From the NCBI GenBank assembly GCA_017889745.1, contig JAGGAG010000098.1, positions 1 to 10,274 on the forward strand: a stretch of DNA of 10,274 nt, written 5' to 3'. The stretch is from Gemmatimonadota bacterium (GTDB taxonomy: Bacteria > Gemmatimonadota > Gemmatimonadetes > Gemmatimonadales > GWC2-71-9). Made by a program: the position numbers and the translations under genes. Below, one piece after another: positions 1 through 7,251 of the stretch (the stretch's first letter is position 1; each line of letters opens with the position of its first letter). Under the pieces are notes generated by a model, which did no database searches, was not told the DNA's origin, and worked only from the letters and a program-made list of their open reading frames with translations.

Positions 1-325
1 ACGCCCAGCGGGGCTCGAGTTCGATGACCCACTCGAACTCTCCGGCGGCGTCCTCGAAGTGACTCCTCCCCCCGAGTTCGCCGAGACGCAGCGCGAGGAA
101 TCCGAGCTCGAGGTGCAGCAGGGCACTGTCACGCTGCGACCTGGCGGCGGCGACCTTGCCCTGCTCCAGCCGGAGCAGCGCGTTCGTGTCGCTCTCAGCG
201 GCGAGGTACGCCCGCCACTCCTCCAGGCGCGGTGAACCACCCGCCGGCGCAGCAGTCTGCCCGCGGAGGGGCACCACCTGCCCCAGTGACATGACGAGCA
301 GTAACCCAACCGCCGAGACACGCAT
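1..325 (-). CDS. Secreted TPR-type protein, paralogue of the upstream gene (N-terminal part, truncated by window edge)
   Basis: Reading the minus strand from an ATG at 325-323 gives 108 codons with no stop before the left edge, so only the N-terminus is present. Residues 1-22 look like a Sec signal peptide: Arg2, then a hydrophobic stretch around GLLLVMSLG. Residues 71-108 align without gaps to residues 89-126 of the 771-residue protein just upstream, about 25 of 38 identical by eye. Both share the block LGFLALRLG followed by an acidic residue and LGG, and then an EF-W-I-L-P pattern typical of TPR helices. The gene is thus a tandem paralogue and is probably another TPR/GWxTD-family exported protein, although the region that would hold a GWxTD domain is outside the window. 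It lies 24 nt after the upstream stop, so it is probably co-transcribed. An AGGA abuts the ATG, which is too close for a normal ribosome site. No other in-frame start exists between the upstream stop and this ATG. Confidence 0.8.
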   Translation of the reverse strand, partial: MRVSAVGLLLVMSLGQVVPLRGQTAAPAGGSPRLEEWRAYLAAESDTNALLRLEQGKVAAARSQRDSALLHLELGFLALRLGELGGRSHFEDAAGEFEWVIELEPRWA

Positions 326-349
326 TCCTAGCGGGGTCCGGATGACTCG

Positions 350-2665
350 TCAGTTGACCACGCGGAAGGAACGGCGCCGCACGTCCTTCATGCCGTTGGC
401 TGCCGTGACCGTGATCTCCAGTGTGTAGTTGCCCGGCTTGAGCTTCTCCAGGCTCACGCTGCGCTGTGCCGTCCACGGTCCGCGAGGCGCCTGCTCCTCG
501 AACTTGAGCGTGATCTGCGACGATCCCGCCGACGACTGTCCCGTCATGAAACTCGCCCCCGCTCCGGCGCCCTTCCGCACCACGAGTGTCGTGGTATGCG
601 ATTCAAAGGGATCGGCGCCGACGATCTCGTAGTACAGCTCGAGCGGCTCGTTCCGGTGGAAGGTCCCGAGCGGACTGAAGTACACCGTGTCCGCGGGCGT
701 CGGGCGCCAGACGAGCTTGTGATTCCGGTTGCCGAGCACGAGGTCGCTCAGGGTCAGGCGGGCGGACTGCGCCGGTGGCGCGACCACGACGTCCATCGGG
801 AACACGTGCCCGACACTGTCGCCCTCGGCGAGCATGACGCGATAGTCGAGCACGCCGGCCGCCTGCGCCGGGACGGTCACGAGGCCCACGACATATTCGT
901 TGTCGGGTACGGGGTGGGATGCGATGAACCGGCGCGTCGTGTCCACGCTCGCCACGACCCGGCCACTCAGATCGGCGGCGGCGAAGCGCAGCCGGACGGT
1001 GTACAGGAGGCCTTCCGGCAGCTGCTGAGGCACCAGGCTCTTGCCCCGCACCGCGCATCCGATGTGGAGGAGGGGCCGCTCGCCCTGTGACCCGACGGCC
1101 AGCACCTGGCAGGAGCCGTCGAGGTCGATCGGAAAGTGCTTTTCGTGCGTGTCGGTCGTGACGCCGCGCGCCAGGTAGCTGCGACCGAGCTGGCGCTCGT
1201 CGGATACGGCGCGCTGGAAGCCCGTACCCGAAGTGTTGAGGATCCGCTGGTAGATCGGCGCGAAATCCTGCCGGGATACGAGCAGGTCCTTCGCCATGGG
1301 ATCAATGTCCAGGTTGTCCCCGCCGGTCTGCAGCGCCAGCGCGCGCTGATACCCGAGCACGTCGAAGAGGCTCTCGACCAGGCGGAAATCCTGCACATCC
1401 TCCCGGGCGACGAAGTGGAAGTACATGTTGCCGTCGGTGCGCACATAGAACCAGGAGATGTTCGGCTCTACCCGGTCATCGATACGATTGCCCGAACCGC
1501 TGAACGTCGCGCGCGACGTGGGTTCACCGTGTCGCACGTAGATGATACCGCGATCGTCGAAGTCCTGGCTCCCGGACTTGAAACGCTCCTCGATCTTGTA
1601 GTGCCGCGAGACCGTCACCAGCGCGAAGTTGCGCCTGGCATAGAACCAGCGGCGATAGTGCTCGGCCAGGCGGTCACCCGCCGTGCCCATGCCCATGTCG
1701 TCGCGCGGTCCCCAGAACTCCTCGAGCCACGCGGCCCGGTAGATCCCGCGCTTACTGTCGTAGTCGGCCAGCATGCTGTCGGACGCGATCGGGAACAAGT
1801 CGTTGCGGATGATGGCAACGACGGCGGAGTCGTCGCTCGCGGCGGCGAGGTAGTAGCCGGTCGCGGCGGCACGGTCGCCCTGCCAGAGCAGCGTGCGTGC
1901 GAGTTCCAGTTGCCCAATGGCCTTCGGGCCGTCGCCCTGCAGGTAGCGGGTGAAGGCCGCGATGGCCGAATCGGGGCTGCCCACGTCCCGTTCCACCCGC
2001 CCGCGGGCCAGGAGCACCTGCGGATTGTTCCCTGCCGGCGTGGTGGCTGCGCGACGCAGGGCATCGAGCGCCACGTCGAGCTTGATGTTGACGCGCTGCC
2101 GGAGCGCGGTGTTCGACAACTCGACCAGTCCGCGCACGAAGGAAGGATCTACCTCCGCTGTCTTGGCAAACGCTGCCGCCGAGCGCGCGAGAGCGTCCTT
2201 TCCGAACATCGTCTTGAGGCCGGCCACCACCGTGACCTGCGAATCCCCGATACCGAATTCGGCGAGGCCCATGCCGTACCAGGCGTAGGGCCAGTCGGGT
2301 CGGAGGTCGATCGCCCACTGGAACTCCGATGCGGCGTCATCGTAGTGCCCCGAGCCACCGAGATCCCCGAGGCGGAGCGCCAGGAAGCCCAGCCGGAGGT
2401 GCCGCATCGGGTTGCTCCGATCGGCCTTGGCGGCGGCGATGAGCTCGTCCTCGAGTGCCATCAGTCCAATGGTATCCACCGTTGCGGCAACGGAGTCGCG
2501 GAACGCTTCGAGGCTCGCGCGCTGGTCGGGGTCCTGGGCCGCGGCGGGGGCCGCCAGGCCGGCTACCAGGAGGCCGGGCACCAGGAGGGCCCGCAGCCAC
2601 GCGACGGGCGTGGATGCGATGGCTGGGTGAGCAGCGGGGAGGGGCATCTGGTGTGGGAGACGCAT
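350..2665 (-). CDS. Secreted TPR and GWxTD-type domain protein
   Basis: This 771-residue exported protein has a long signal peptide: Arg25 before a hydrophobic core, ending in an AAA|Q site near residue 43. Residues about 85-300 are alpha-helical TPR-like repeats. Residues about 312-420 match the GWxTD-type domain of Bacteroidota and Gemmatimonadota: an EFWGPRD start, a YYRR-like segment (HYRRWFYARRNFA, 336-348), and DDRGIIYVRHGEP at 370-382. The naming GWxTD motif is not kept; the aligned residues are Q-D-F-D-D (367-371). The remainder (about 500-771) looks beta-rich and may form Ig-like modules. The molecular role of the family is not established; envelope location is inferred from the signal peptide. 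It sits 33 nt after the amidase stop, in the same direction, and precedes a paralogue, so an operon is likely. An in-frame TGA directly precedes the chosen ATG, making it the longest possible start; Met7 is an alternative. No Shine-Dalgarno sequence is visible at either start. Confidence 0.85.
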   Translation of the reverse strand: MRLPHQMPLPAAHPAIASTPVAWLRALLVPGLLVAGLAAPAAAQDPDQRASLEAFRDSVAATVDTIGLMALEDELIAAAKADRSNPMRHLRLGFLALRLGDLGGSGHYDDAASEFQWAIDLRPDWPYAWYGMGLAEFGIGDSQVTVVAGLKTMFGKDALARSAAAFAKTAEVDPSFVRGLVELSNTALRQRVNIKLDVALDALRRAATTPAGNNPQVLLARGRVERDVGSPDSAIAAFTRYLQGDGPKAIGQLELARTLLWQGDRAAATGYYLAAASDDSAVVAIIRNDLFPIASDSMLADYDSKRGIYRAAWLEEFWGPRDDMGMGTAGDRLAEHYRRWFYARRNFALVTVSRHYKIEERFKSGSQDFDDRGIIYVRHGEPTSRATFSGSGNRIDDRVEPNISWFYVRTDGNMYFHFVAREDVQDFRLVESLFDVLGYQRALALQTGGDNLDIDPMAKDLLVSRQDFAPIYQRILNTSGTGFQRAVSDERQLGRSYLARGVTTDTHEKHFPIDLDGSCQVLAVGSQGERPLLHIGCAVRGKSLVPQQLPEGLLYTVRLRFAAADLSGRVVASVDTTRRFIASHPVPDNEYVVGLVTVPAQAAGVLDYRVMLAEGDSVGHVFPMDVVVAPPAQSARLTLSDLVLGNRNHKLVWRPTPADTVYFSPLGTFHRNEPLELYYEIVGADPFESHTTTLVVRKGAGAGASFMTGQSSAGSSQITLKFEEQAPRGPWTAQRSVSLEKLKPGNYTLEITVTAANGMKDVRRRSFRVVN

Positions 2666-2698
2666 TCAGATTCAGGGACGTCCGAGACTATCCCGGGT

Positions 2699-4651
2699 TC
2701 ACATTTCCTGACGGGCTATTTCGAGGAACCAGGTGCGCAGGCCATCGAGCACCCCTTGGGCGTACCGCTGCTGTCCCTCACTGGAACGCAGTGCGGCTTC
2801 CTGCTCCGGCACGATCATGTACAGGCCCTCGGTGAGAATGGAGGGCTGCCAGGTCGGCCGCACCAGGGCCAGGTCGCCCCTGGCGACGCCAAGGTCGCGT
2901 AATCCGAGCTGCCGAACGAGGCCGCGCTGCACGGCCCGGGCGAGGGGCAGGCTCGCGGCGTGGTTGTAGAAAACCGACGTTCCGTTGTTCGTGAACGGGT
3001 TTACCCCATCGGGCAACGCGTTGTTGTGGATGGACACGAGGACGTCGGCCTCGCTGGATTCGGCCAGCGTGATGCGCGGCCCCAGGTCGAGCGGCACATC
3101 GGCGCTGCGAGTCATGATCACCGTGGCGCCGGCCGCCTGCAGCAGCCGCTGGAGCTGGAGCGCGATGGCAAGGTTCGCTTCCGCCTCGCGGAGTCCCGTC
3201 GGGCCGGTCGCGCCGCCGGGAGGATGACCCGGGTCCAGCGCGATGCGCCGTCCTTCGAGTGGTGCTGAACGGTCGATCACCGGGGCGCGGCGAAGCTCCA
3301 GCAGGAGGTCGGAGCCGTCCCAGCGCGCGCGGTAGCCGTAGAGCGGGCGCGCGAGCTCCACATCGATACGAACCACGTCGCCGTCCTGCCGCCAGTCGAT
3401 GCGCCGGATCAGGGTGTCCCCTGGCGAGTATCGGGTCCAGTCGATGTCGGCGACCGCCCCGTAGAATTCCAGCGTTACGGTGCGATCGGCTTCGGACAAG
3501 TGAAACGGCACCGGCGCCCCCACGGGGATCCGCACGGTGGCGCGGTCGGAAGCCGCGCTCGCGGTCATCGACCCCACACGGCCCAGCGGAGGCCAGGTGC
3601 CCGGTGGCAATGCCTGGACGTCGGCAAGTGATACCCAGGCGTACGTGCCCGCCGAGAGCCGGAGGCGAATGTCGCCGTTCTGCCGCCGATCGGCGATACT
3701 CCGCGTGCCCGTAGGGAAGAACCAGTAGTACGTGCCCCCCGGTGCCGCGCGCCCCACGGTAATGCTGTCCGAGCCGCCGGCGTGCGCCGGGTCGTCATCG
3801 AGCCGCACCACCTGCGGCATGGTGTCGGTGAGCGCGAGGCGCAGGGGCCAGGCTGTTTCCAGCGTACCGCTGGGCCACTCGAGGCGGACGCGAGCCCAGG
3901 AGCCCGGCGTGGGCGACGGCCCGGCAGGATCCAGCATTGGCCCCAGCGGGTCACCGAGCGGCCGGCCGCGAATGACGCCGACGTAGCGGCTCGACCGCGT
4001 GGCTTGGCGCAGGTTGGTGGTGTCGCGATCGAAGGCGCGAATGCCCGGTGGCACCTCGTCGCCACCGCGCTCTTCCGCGAGCGGCACGATGACGCCGTCC
4101 CCCAGGATCAGCGTCCCTCGTGCCCCGGGCGCCCCGCGCACCTGGAGGCGCAGGCCCTCCCAGGCCGGAACCCACGCCACGCCGCTCGGGACGAAGGACG
4201 TGAGGTCGATGTACGGTCCGGCGCTGTCAGGACGCCAAGGGGAGGAGCGACGTACCTTCAGGAGCAGCGTGGAGGAGTCGCGGGGCGAGCGGGCCTCCAG
4301 CCGGAGCGTGAAGGTCTCCGGGGCGGCCGGGGTAACCATCGGCAGTCCAGCCGAGTCGGGCGGTGGAAGCGGAATCCAGGCGAGCCACGCGCCATTGGGC
4401 CAGACCTTGACGGGCTGCCCGTTAATGGTGAGGGATGCGTCGCCGGTTCCGACGCTGCCGAGCAGGAATGTGGAATCGCGGGCTTCGATGACGGCATCCT
4501 GCGCGGGGTACTGGACCACGATTCGGGTGGGACCGACGACCGGTGCCATCGGAAGCGCGGTGACCGAGGCGCCGGGAGTCGTGGGTTTGTTCGGCGCGCA
4601 CGCGGTGGCGAGTAGCAGGGCGCCGAGGAGACCCAGGCGACGGCGGTTCAT
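2699..4651 (-). CDS. Lipoprotein N-acetylmuramoyl-L-alanine amidase (Amidase_3 type)
   Basis: The product is 650 residues. The N-terminus is a lipoprotein signal: three Arg, a hydrophobic core, then LATAC with Cys18. The following residue is Ala, not Asp, which favours outer-membrane sorting. The C-terminal 183 residues form a zinc amidase of the AmiA/AmiC/CwlB type, which cleaves the MurNAc-L-Ala bond of peptidoglycan. Visible ligands and catalytic residues are His476 (ALDPGH), Glu489 (LREAEANL), His542 (LVSIHNNA) and Glu608 (ILTEG). Residues about 370-457 resemble an AMIN-like beta domain, and about 40-135 resemble an Ig-like module with a YPAQDAVI start. The middle (about 140-365) I do not recognise. 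Most AmiC-type enzymes are near 400-450 residues, so the N-terminal part is unusually large. It is the first gene of the leftward operon and is divergent from the phosphatase gene. The start is the only Met placing the lipoprotein signal correctly; no clear ribosome site is seen. Enzyme class is secure; natural substrate and regulators are not. Confidence 0.92.
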   Translation of the reverse strand: MNRRRLGLLGALLLATACAPNKPTTPGASVTALPMAPVVGPTRIVVQYPAQDAVIEARDSTFLLGSVGTGDASLTINGQPVKVWPNGAWLAWIPLPPPDSAGLPMVTPAAPETFTLRLEARSPRDSSTLLLKVRRSSPWRPDSAGPYIDLTSFVPSGVAWVPAWEGLRLQVRGAPGARGTLILGDGVIVPLAEERGGDEVPPGIRAFDRDTTNLRQATRSSRYVGVIRGRPLGDPLGPMLDPAGPSPTPGSWARVRLEWPSGTLETAWPLRLALTDTMPQVVRLDDDPAHAGGSDSITVGRAAPGGTYYWFFPTGTRSIADRRQNGDIRLRLSAGTYAWVSLADVQALPPGTWPPLGRVGSMTASAASDRATVRIPVGAPVPFHLSEADRTVTLEFYGAVADIDWTRYSPGDTLIRRIDWRQDGDVVRIDVELARPLYGYRARWDGSDLLLELRRAPVIDRSAPLEGRRIALDPGHPPGGATGPTGLREAEANLAIALQLQRLLQAAGATVIMTRSADVPLDLGPRITLAESSEADVLVSIHNNALPDGVNPFTNNGTSVFYNHAASLPLARAVQRGLVRQLGLRDLGVARGDLALVRPTWQPSILTEGLYMIVPEQEAALRSSEGQQRYAQGVLDGLRTWFLEIARQEM

Positions 4652-4671
4652 CGGCGCAAGGTACTTGTGCG

Positions 4672-4677
4672 ATTACA
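4672..4677 (-). promoter_or_regulatory. Candidate -10 element for the amidase operon
   Basis: On the minus strand this reads TGTAAT, five of six matches to the TATAAT consensus. It would start transcription around 4665, leaving a leader of only about 14 nt before the ATG at 4651. No convincing -35 is present 16-18 bp upstream (the 17-bp position reads TCAACG). In G+C-rich DNA an A+T-rich hexamer in the only intergenic gap is suggestive, but this is a weak call. Confidence 0.25.
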
Positions 4678-4696
4678 GTTACGCCATCGCTCCTCG

Positions 4697-4725
4697 TTGA
4701 CGCATCGGGGCCGGATTCCTAGATT
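4697..4725 (+). promoter_or_regulatory. Candidate sigma70-type promoter for the phosphatase-FHA-ampG operon
   Basis: TTGACG at 4697-4702 matches five of six -35 consensus bases. TAGATT at 4720-4725 matches four of six -10 bases. The spacer is exactly 17 bp. Transcription would start near 4732, giving a leader of about 29 nt with the ribosome site at 4753-4758 well placed. It is the only promoter-like pair seen in the 109-bp divergent gap. The consensus used is the general bacterial one; sigma-factor preferences in this phylum may differ. Confidence 0.45.
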
Positions 4726-4752
4726 CTGCCAAACCTTACACCTGACCCGCTG

Positions 4753-4758
4753 AGGAGG
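4753..4758 (+). promoter_or_regulatory. Ribosome binding site of the PP2C gene
   Basis: AGGAGG lies in the context TGAGGAGGACATG, 2 nt before the ATG at 4761; pairing with the GAGG at its left side gives a more usual spacing of 5 nt. It is the strongest Shine-Dalgarno match in the window and fixes the start of the phosphatase gene. Confidence 0.7.
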
Positions 4759-4760
4759 AC

Positions 4761-5816
4761 ATGGCGAAGGACATCCGGGTCAGCGTCTTTGGCCGCACCG
4801 ATCTTGGCCGCACACGAGACCACAACGAGGACACGTTCCTCGTTGCGGACCTCGACGCACCCCAGGTTCTGCCGTCCCTCACCGTCGCGGAACAGACCAT
4901 CGGGCCGCGCGGATCGCTGTTCATGGTCGCCGACGGCATGGGCGGCGCGGCCGCTGGCGAAATCGCCAGCTCCATGGCAGCACAGCAGATCTTCGAGCAC
5001 CTGGCCAGGGTATGGAGTCACGACCCCGACAACAGGCCGCAACAGTTCGCGCTGCGCATGCGCGAAGCCGTGGAGTACGCCAACGCCGAGATCCACGCCT
5101 ATGCCGCGGAGCATCCCGAGGTGCGCGGCATGGGCACGACGCTCACGGCGGCAGGCGTGCACGGGCCCAACCTGTTCCTCGCCCAGGTGGGTGACAGCCG
5201 CGCCTACCTGATACGCGATGGCGTGGCATTCCAGCTCACCAAGGACCAGTCACTCACCCAGCGGCTCGTCGACGCGGGCGAACTCACCGAGGAGGAGGCC
5301 GAGACCAACGCACGACGGAACATCATCCTCCAGGCGCTCGGCCCCGATCCGCGGGTCAAGGTCGTGCTGTCGGTTCAGAAGCTCAACCGGGGCGACGTAC
5401 TTGTGGTCTGCTCGGACGGGCTCACGGGCCTGGTGCGGAAAACGGAGATCGCGGCCGTCGTGACCAGCGACAGCAACCTCGCGCAGGTTTGCGAAACGCT
5501 GATCTCGCTGGCGAATGAGCGCGGTGGCCCCGACAACATCACGGTGGTTGCCGCGCGCTTTCATGGCGACGGCCTTCCCGAGGCGAGCGATTCGGAGGAG
5601 GAACCACAGCACACCATCCTGAGGCTTCCCGGCTCCTCCTCGTCCTCGGACGACAGCCTGACGCCCCTGCCGCAGCCCACGCCGGCGCCCGTCCCTGCCC
5701 CGGTGCCGGCGGCGCCACGGGAGGCGGCGGCCGTCACGCCCTCCGCGAACCGCGCCGCCATCTATGGCATCGCGGCCCTCATGCTGGCAGCGGTGGTGTG
5801 GTTCCTCCTGCGTTGA
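4761..5816 (+). CDS. Membrane-tethered PP2C-family Ser/Thr protein phosphatase
   Basis: The 351-residue product carries the bacterial PP2C (PrpC/Stp/PstP) motifs in order: GRTRDHNEDTF at 16-26 (Glu23, Asp24), VADGMGG with Asp58 (metal ligand), GMGTTLTAA at 123-131, QVGDSRAYLIRDG at 142-154, LTKDQSLTQRLVDAG at 159-173, CSDGLTG with Asp219, and GGPDNITVV with Asp258. All metal-binding Asp residues are present, so it should be an active Mn/Mg-dependent phosphatase that reverses Hanks-type Ser/Thr kinase phosphorylation. After about residue 265 comes a Ser/acidic segment, a Pro/Ala-rich linker (302-319) and one hydrophobic helix at 333-350 ending in Arg351. The enzyme is therefore probably held on the cytoplasmic face by a C-terminal anchor. 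It is the first gene of the rightward operon; an FHA gene follows after 16 nt. A matching kinase is not in the window. Confidence 0.95.
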   Translation: MAKDIRVSVFGRTDLGRTRDHNEDTFLVADLDAPQVLPSLTVAEQTIGPRGSLFMVADGMGGAAAGEIASSMAAQQIFEHLARVWSHDPDNRPQQFALRMREAVEYANAEIHAYAAEHPEVRGMGTTLTAAGVHGPNLFLAQVGDSRAYLIRDGVAFQLTKDQSLTQRLVDAGELTEEEAETNARRNIILQALGPDPRVKVVLSVQKLNRGDVLVVCSDGLTGLVRKTEIAAVVTSDSNLAQVCETLISLANERGGPDNITVVAARFHGDGLPEASDSEEEPQHTILRLPGSSSSSDDSLTPLPQPTPAPVPAPVPAAPREAAAVTPSANRAAIYGIAALMLAAVVWFLLR

Positions 5817-5832
5817 CGCGATCCTTACCGGC

Positions 5833-7251
5833 ATGAAGGCCGTCTTCACCTACCTCACCGGCGGGCGCGCGGGCCAGGCGGTCGTCGTCGAGAAGAGCTA
5901 CGCGATGCTGGGTCGCGCGCCCCAGGCCGATGTGCGCTTCGGCCCCGACCATGACCTCCCGGTGTCAGGGCGGCATGCCGCCGTGGTGTTCCGCGATGGC
6001 GAATGGATCCTTCGCGACCTGTCGAGCACCAACGGCACGTTCGTCAACGGTGAGCGCATCAAGGGTGAGCACCAGCTCGGCGATCAGGACCTGATCCGCC
6101 TTGGCGACGGCGGACCGATGCTGCGATTCGGCGTGATACGCGATACCTGGCGACCGTCCGACAGCCCGCCACCGGTGCCCAGCGAGCCGCCGGCCGAACC
6201 CGAACGAGTTCATGCTACCACCGCCGTGCCCAGGACGCCCCTCAGCACCGCGACCGCAGCGGGCGATGACGATGGGCGATTCGTCGTCCCGGTGACGGCG
6301 ACCCGGCAGCGCGCCCCCTGGGTAGCTGCCATCCTCATCGTCACGGTGCTGGGATCGCTCGGTGGCCTGGCGACGTGGCGGGCGCGCGCGAGCAAGGGCG
6401 CCGTCGACGAGCGCGCCGTCCTGCTGGCCCAGGCCGACAGCCTCTTCTCCACCCTCGAGGCGATCGGCCATCGCGACACTCGCATCAGTGGCGCACTCGA
6501 CGGCGCCAAGGCGGAAACCGCCAGGCTCCGCTCGCGCATCCGCCGCGCACCGCGTGACCAGCAGGTACTGGCGCCGCTTCGCGACAGCCTGGACCGCCTC
6601 GCATCGAGCTTCGAGCGCCTCGCTGCAGCCGCGGCGCTGGACGCGCAGCAGATCGCGCGGGCAAACGAGGCGTCGCTGGCCCTGGTCGAGGCGACCTCCG
6701 AGGACGGCACGCGGCGCGTCGCCGCGGCCTTCACGGCCACGGGCACCGGCGGCAAGCTCGTGTTCGTCACGGTCGACGGCATCCTGCGCGACTCCGCGGG
6801 GCAGACCGCCACCACCATCACGGTGCGGCTGCCCGGTACGGACCGCGCGCTCAAGACCCGGCTGCTCGCGGCCCAGGGCACGCTCAACACCGCGATCCTC
6901 GAGGTGCCGAGGGGCAGCAATGCCGGCTCGCCCCCGACGCTGGCGACCGGCATCGGGGGCGGGCTCATTGGACAGGCGGCCGTGCTGCTGGGGTATCCCA
7001 GCGCACCACAGGACAGCGCGATGGCGGCGCCAGCGCAGGCGACCGCGCTCGCGGCCGTTACGATCGCCAACGAGAACCTGCTCCAGCTCGAGCCGCTCGG
7101 CGGTGCGCTCGCGCCGGGGAGCCCGGTGTTCGACCGGTCGGGCACGCTCATCGGCATGCTGCTGCCCGGTGGCCCCGATGACCGGCTGCTGAACGCGGTG
7201 CCCGCCCCCGCGATCGCGGCGTTCCTGGCCGGGAGCACCGGTGACCGCTGA
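5833..7251 (+). CDS. FHA-domain membrane protein with degenerate trypsin-like C-terminal domain
   Basis: The product is 472 residues from the ATG at 5833; an earlier in-frame ATG at 5764 lies inside the phosphatase gene and its extra residues do not resemble anything. Residues about 1-103 are an FHA domain with the phosphothreonine-binding pattern: GR at 27-28, SGRH at 45-48, STNGTFVNG at 65-73. A Pro-rich linker leads to one transmembrane helix (about 163-181). Residues 191-280 are Ala/Leu/Arg-rich and probably helical or coiled coil. Residues about 296-465 follow a trypsin/HtrA plan (KLVFVTVDGIL, NTAILEV, APGSPVFDRSGTLIGM), but His, Asp and Ser positions appear as Gly316, Asn352 and Pro428. 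FHA would face the cytoplasm and the C-terminal domain the periplasm. It lies 16 nt after the phosphatase gene and overlaps ampG by 11 nt. No Shine-Dalgarno is seen, so translation may be coupled. The FHA assignment is firm; the pseudoprotease reading is my inference from pattern alone. Confidence 0.88.
   Translation: MKAVFTYLTGGRAGQAVVVEKSYAMLGRAPQADVRFGPDHDLPVSGRHAAVVFRDGEWILRDLSSTNGTFVNGERIKGEHQLGDQDLIRLGDGGPMLRFGVIRDTWRPSDSPPPVPSEPPAEPERVHATTAVPRTPLSTATAAGDDDGRFVVPVTATRQRAPWVAAILIVTVLGSLGGLATWRARASKGAVDERAVLLAQADSLFSTLEAIGHRDTRISGALDGAKAETARLRSRIRRAPRDQQVLAPLRDSLDRLASSFERLAAAAALDAQQIARANEASLALVEATSEDGTRRVAAAFTATGTGGKLVFVTVDGILRDSAGQTATTITVRLPGTDRALKTRLLAAQGTLNTAILEVPRGSNAGSPPTLATGIGGGLIGQAAVLLGYPSAPQDSAMAAPAQATALAAVTIANENLLQLEPLGGALAPGSPVFDRSGTLIGMLLPGGPDDRLLNAVPAPAIAAFLAGSTGDR
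7231..7235 (+). promoter_or_regulatory. Ribosome binding site for the GTG-started ampG-like gene
   Basis: GGGAG lies 5 nt before the GTG at 7241, inside the end of the FHA gene. It supports the GTG as the true start. The next in-frame Met (residue 83) would remove the first membrane segments. Confidence 0.6.

Noticed and set aside
1136..2902. A 588-codon open frame on the plus strand antisense to the TPR/GWxTD-type gene and the end of the amidase gene
   Set aside because: It lacks any recognisable domain, its composition is rich in Arg/Gly/Val as expected for a shadow in G+C-rich DNA, and both genes opposite it have clear family motifs.
4669..4690. Inverted repeat GCGAT-12 nt-ATCGC overlapping the amidase-side promoter candidate
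   Set aside because: The arms are only 5 bp and such pairs are expected by chance; there is no second copy or extended symmetry to suggest an operator.
4714..4726. Direct repeat GATTC at 8-bp spacing across the plus-strand -10 candidate
   Set aside because: Two 5-bp copies are not enough to propose a regulator site.
5764..5832. A 23-residue N-terminal extension of the FHA protein
   Set aside because: It lies within the transmembrane tail codons of the phosphatase gene, and the FHA domain starts normally at the ATG at 5833.
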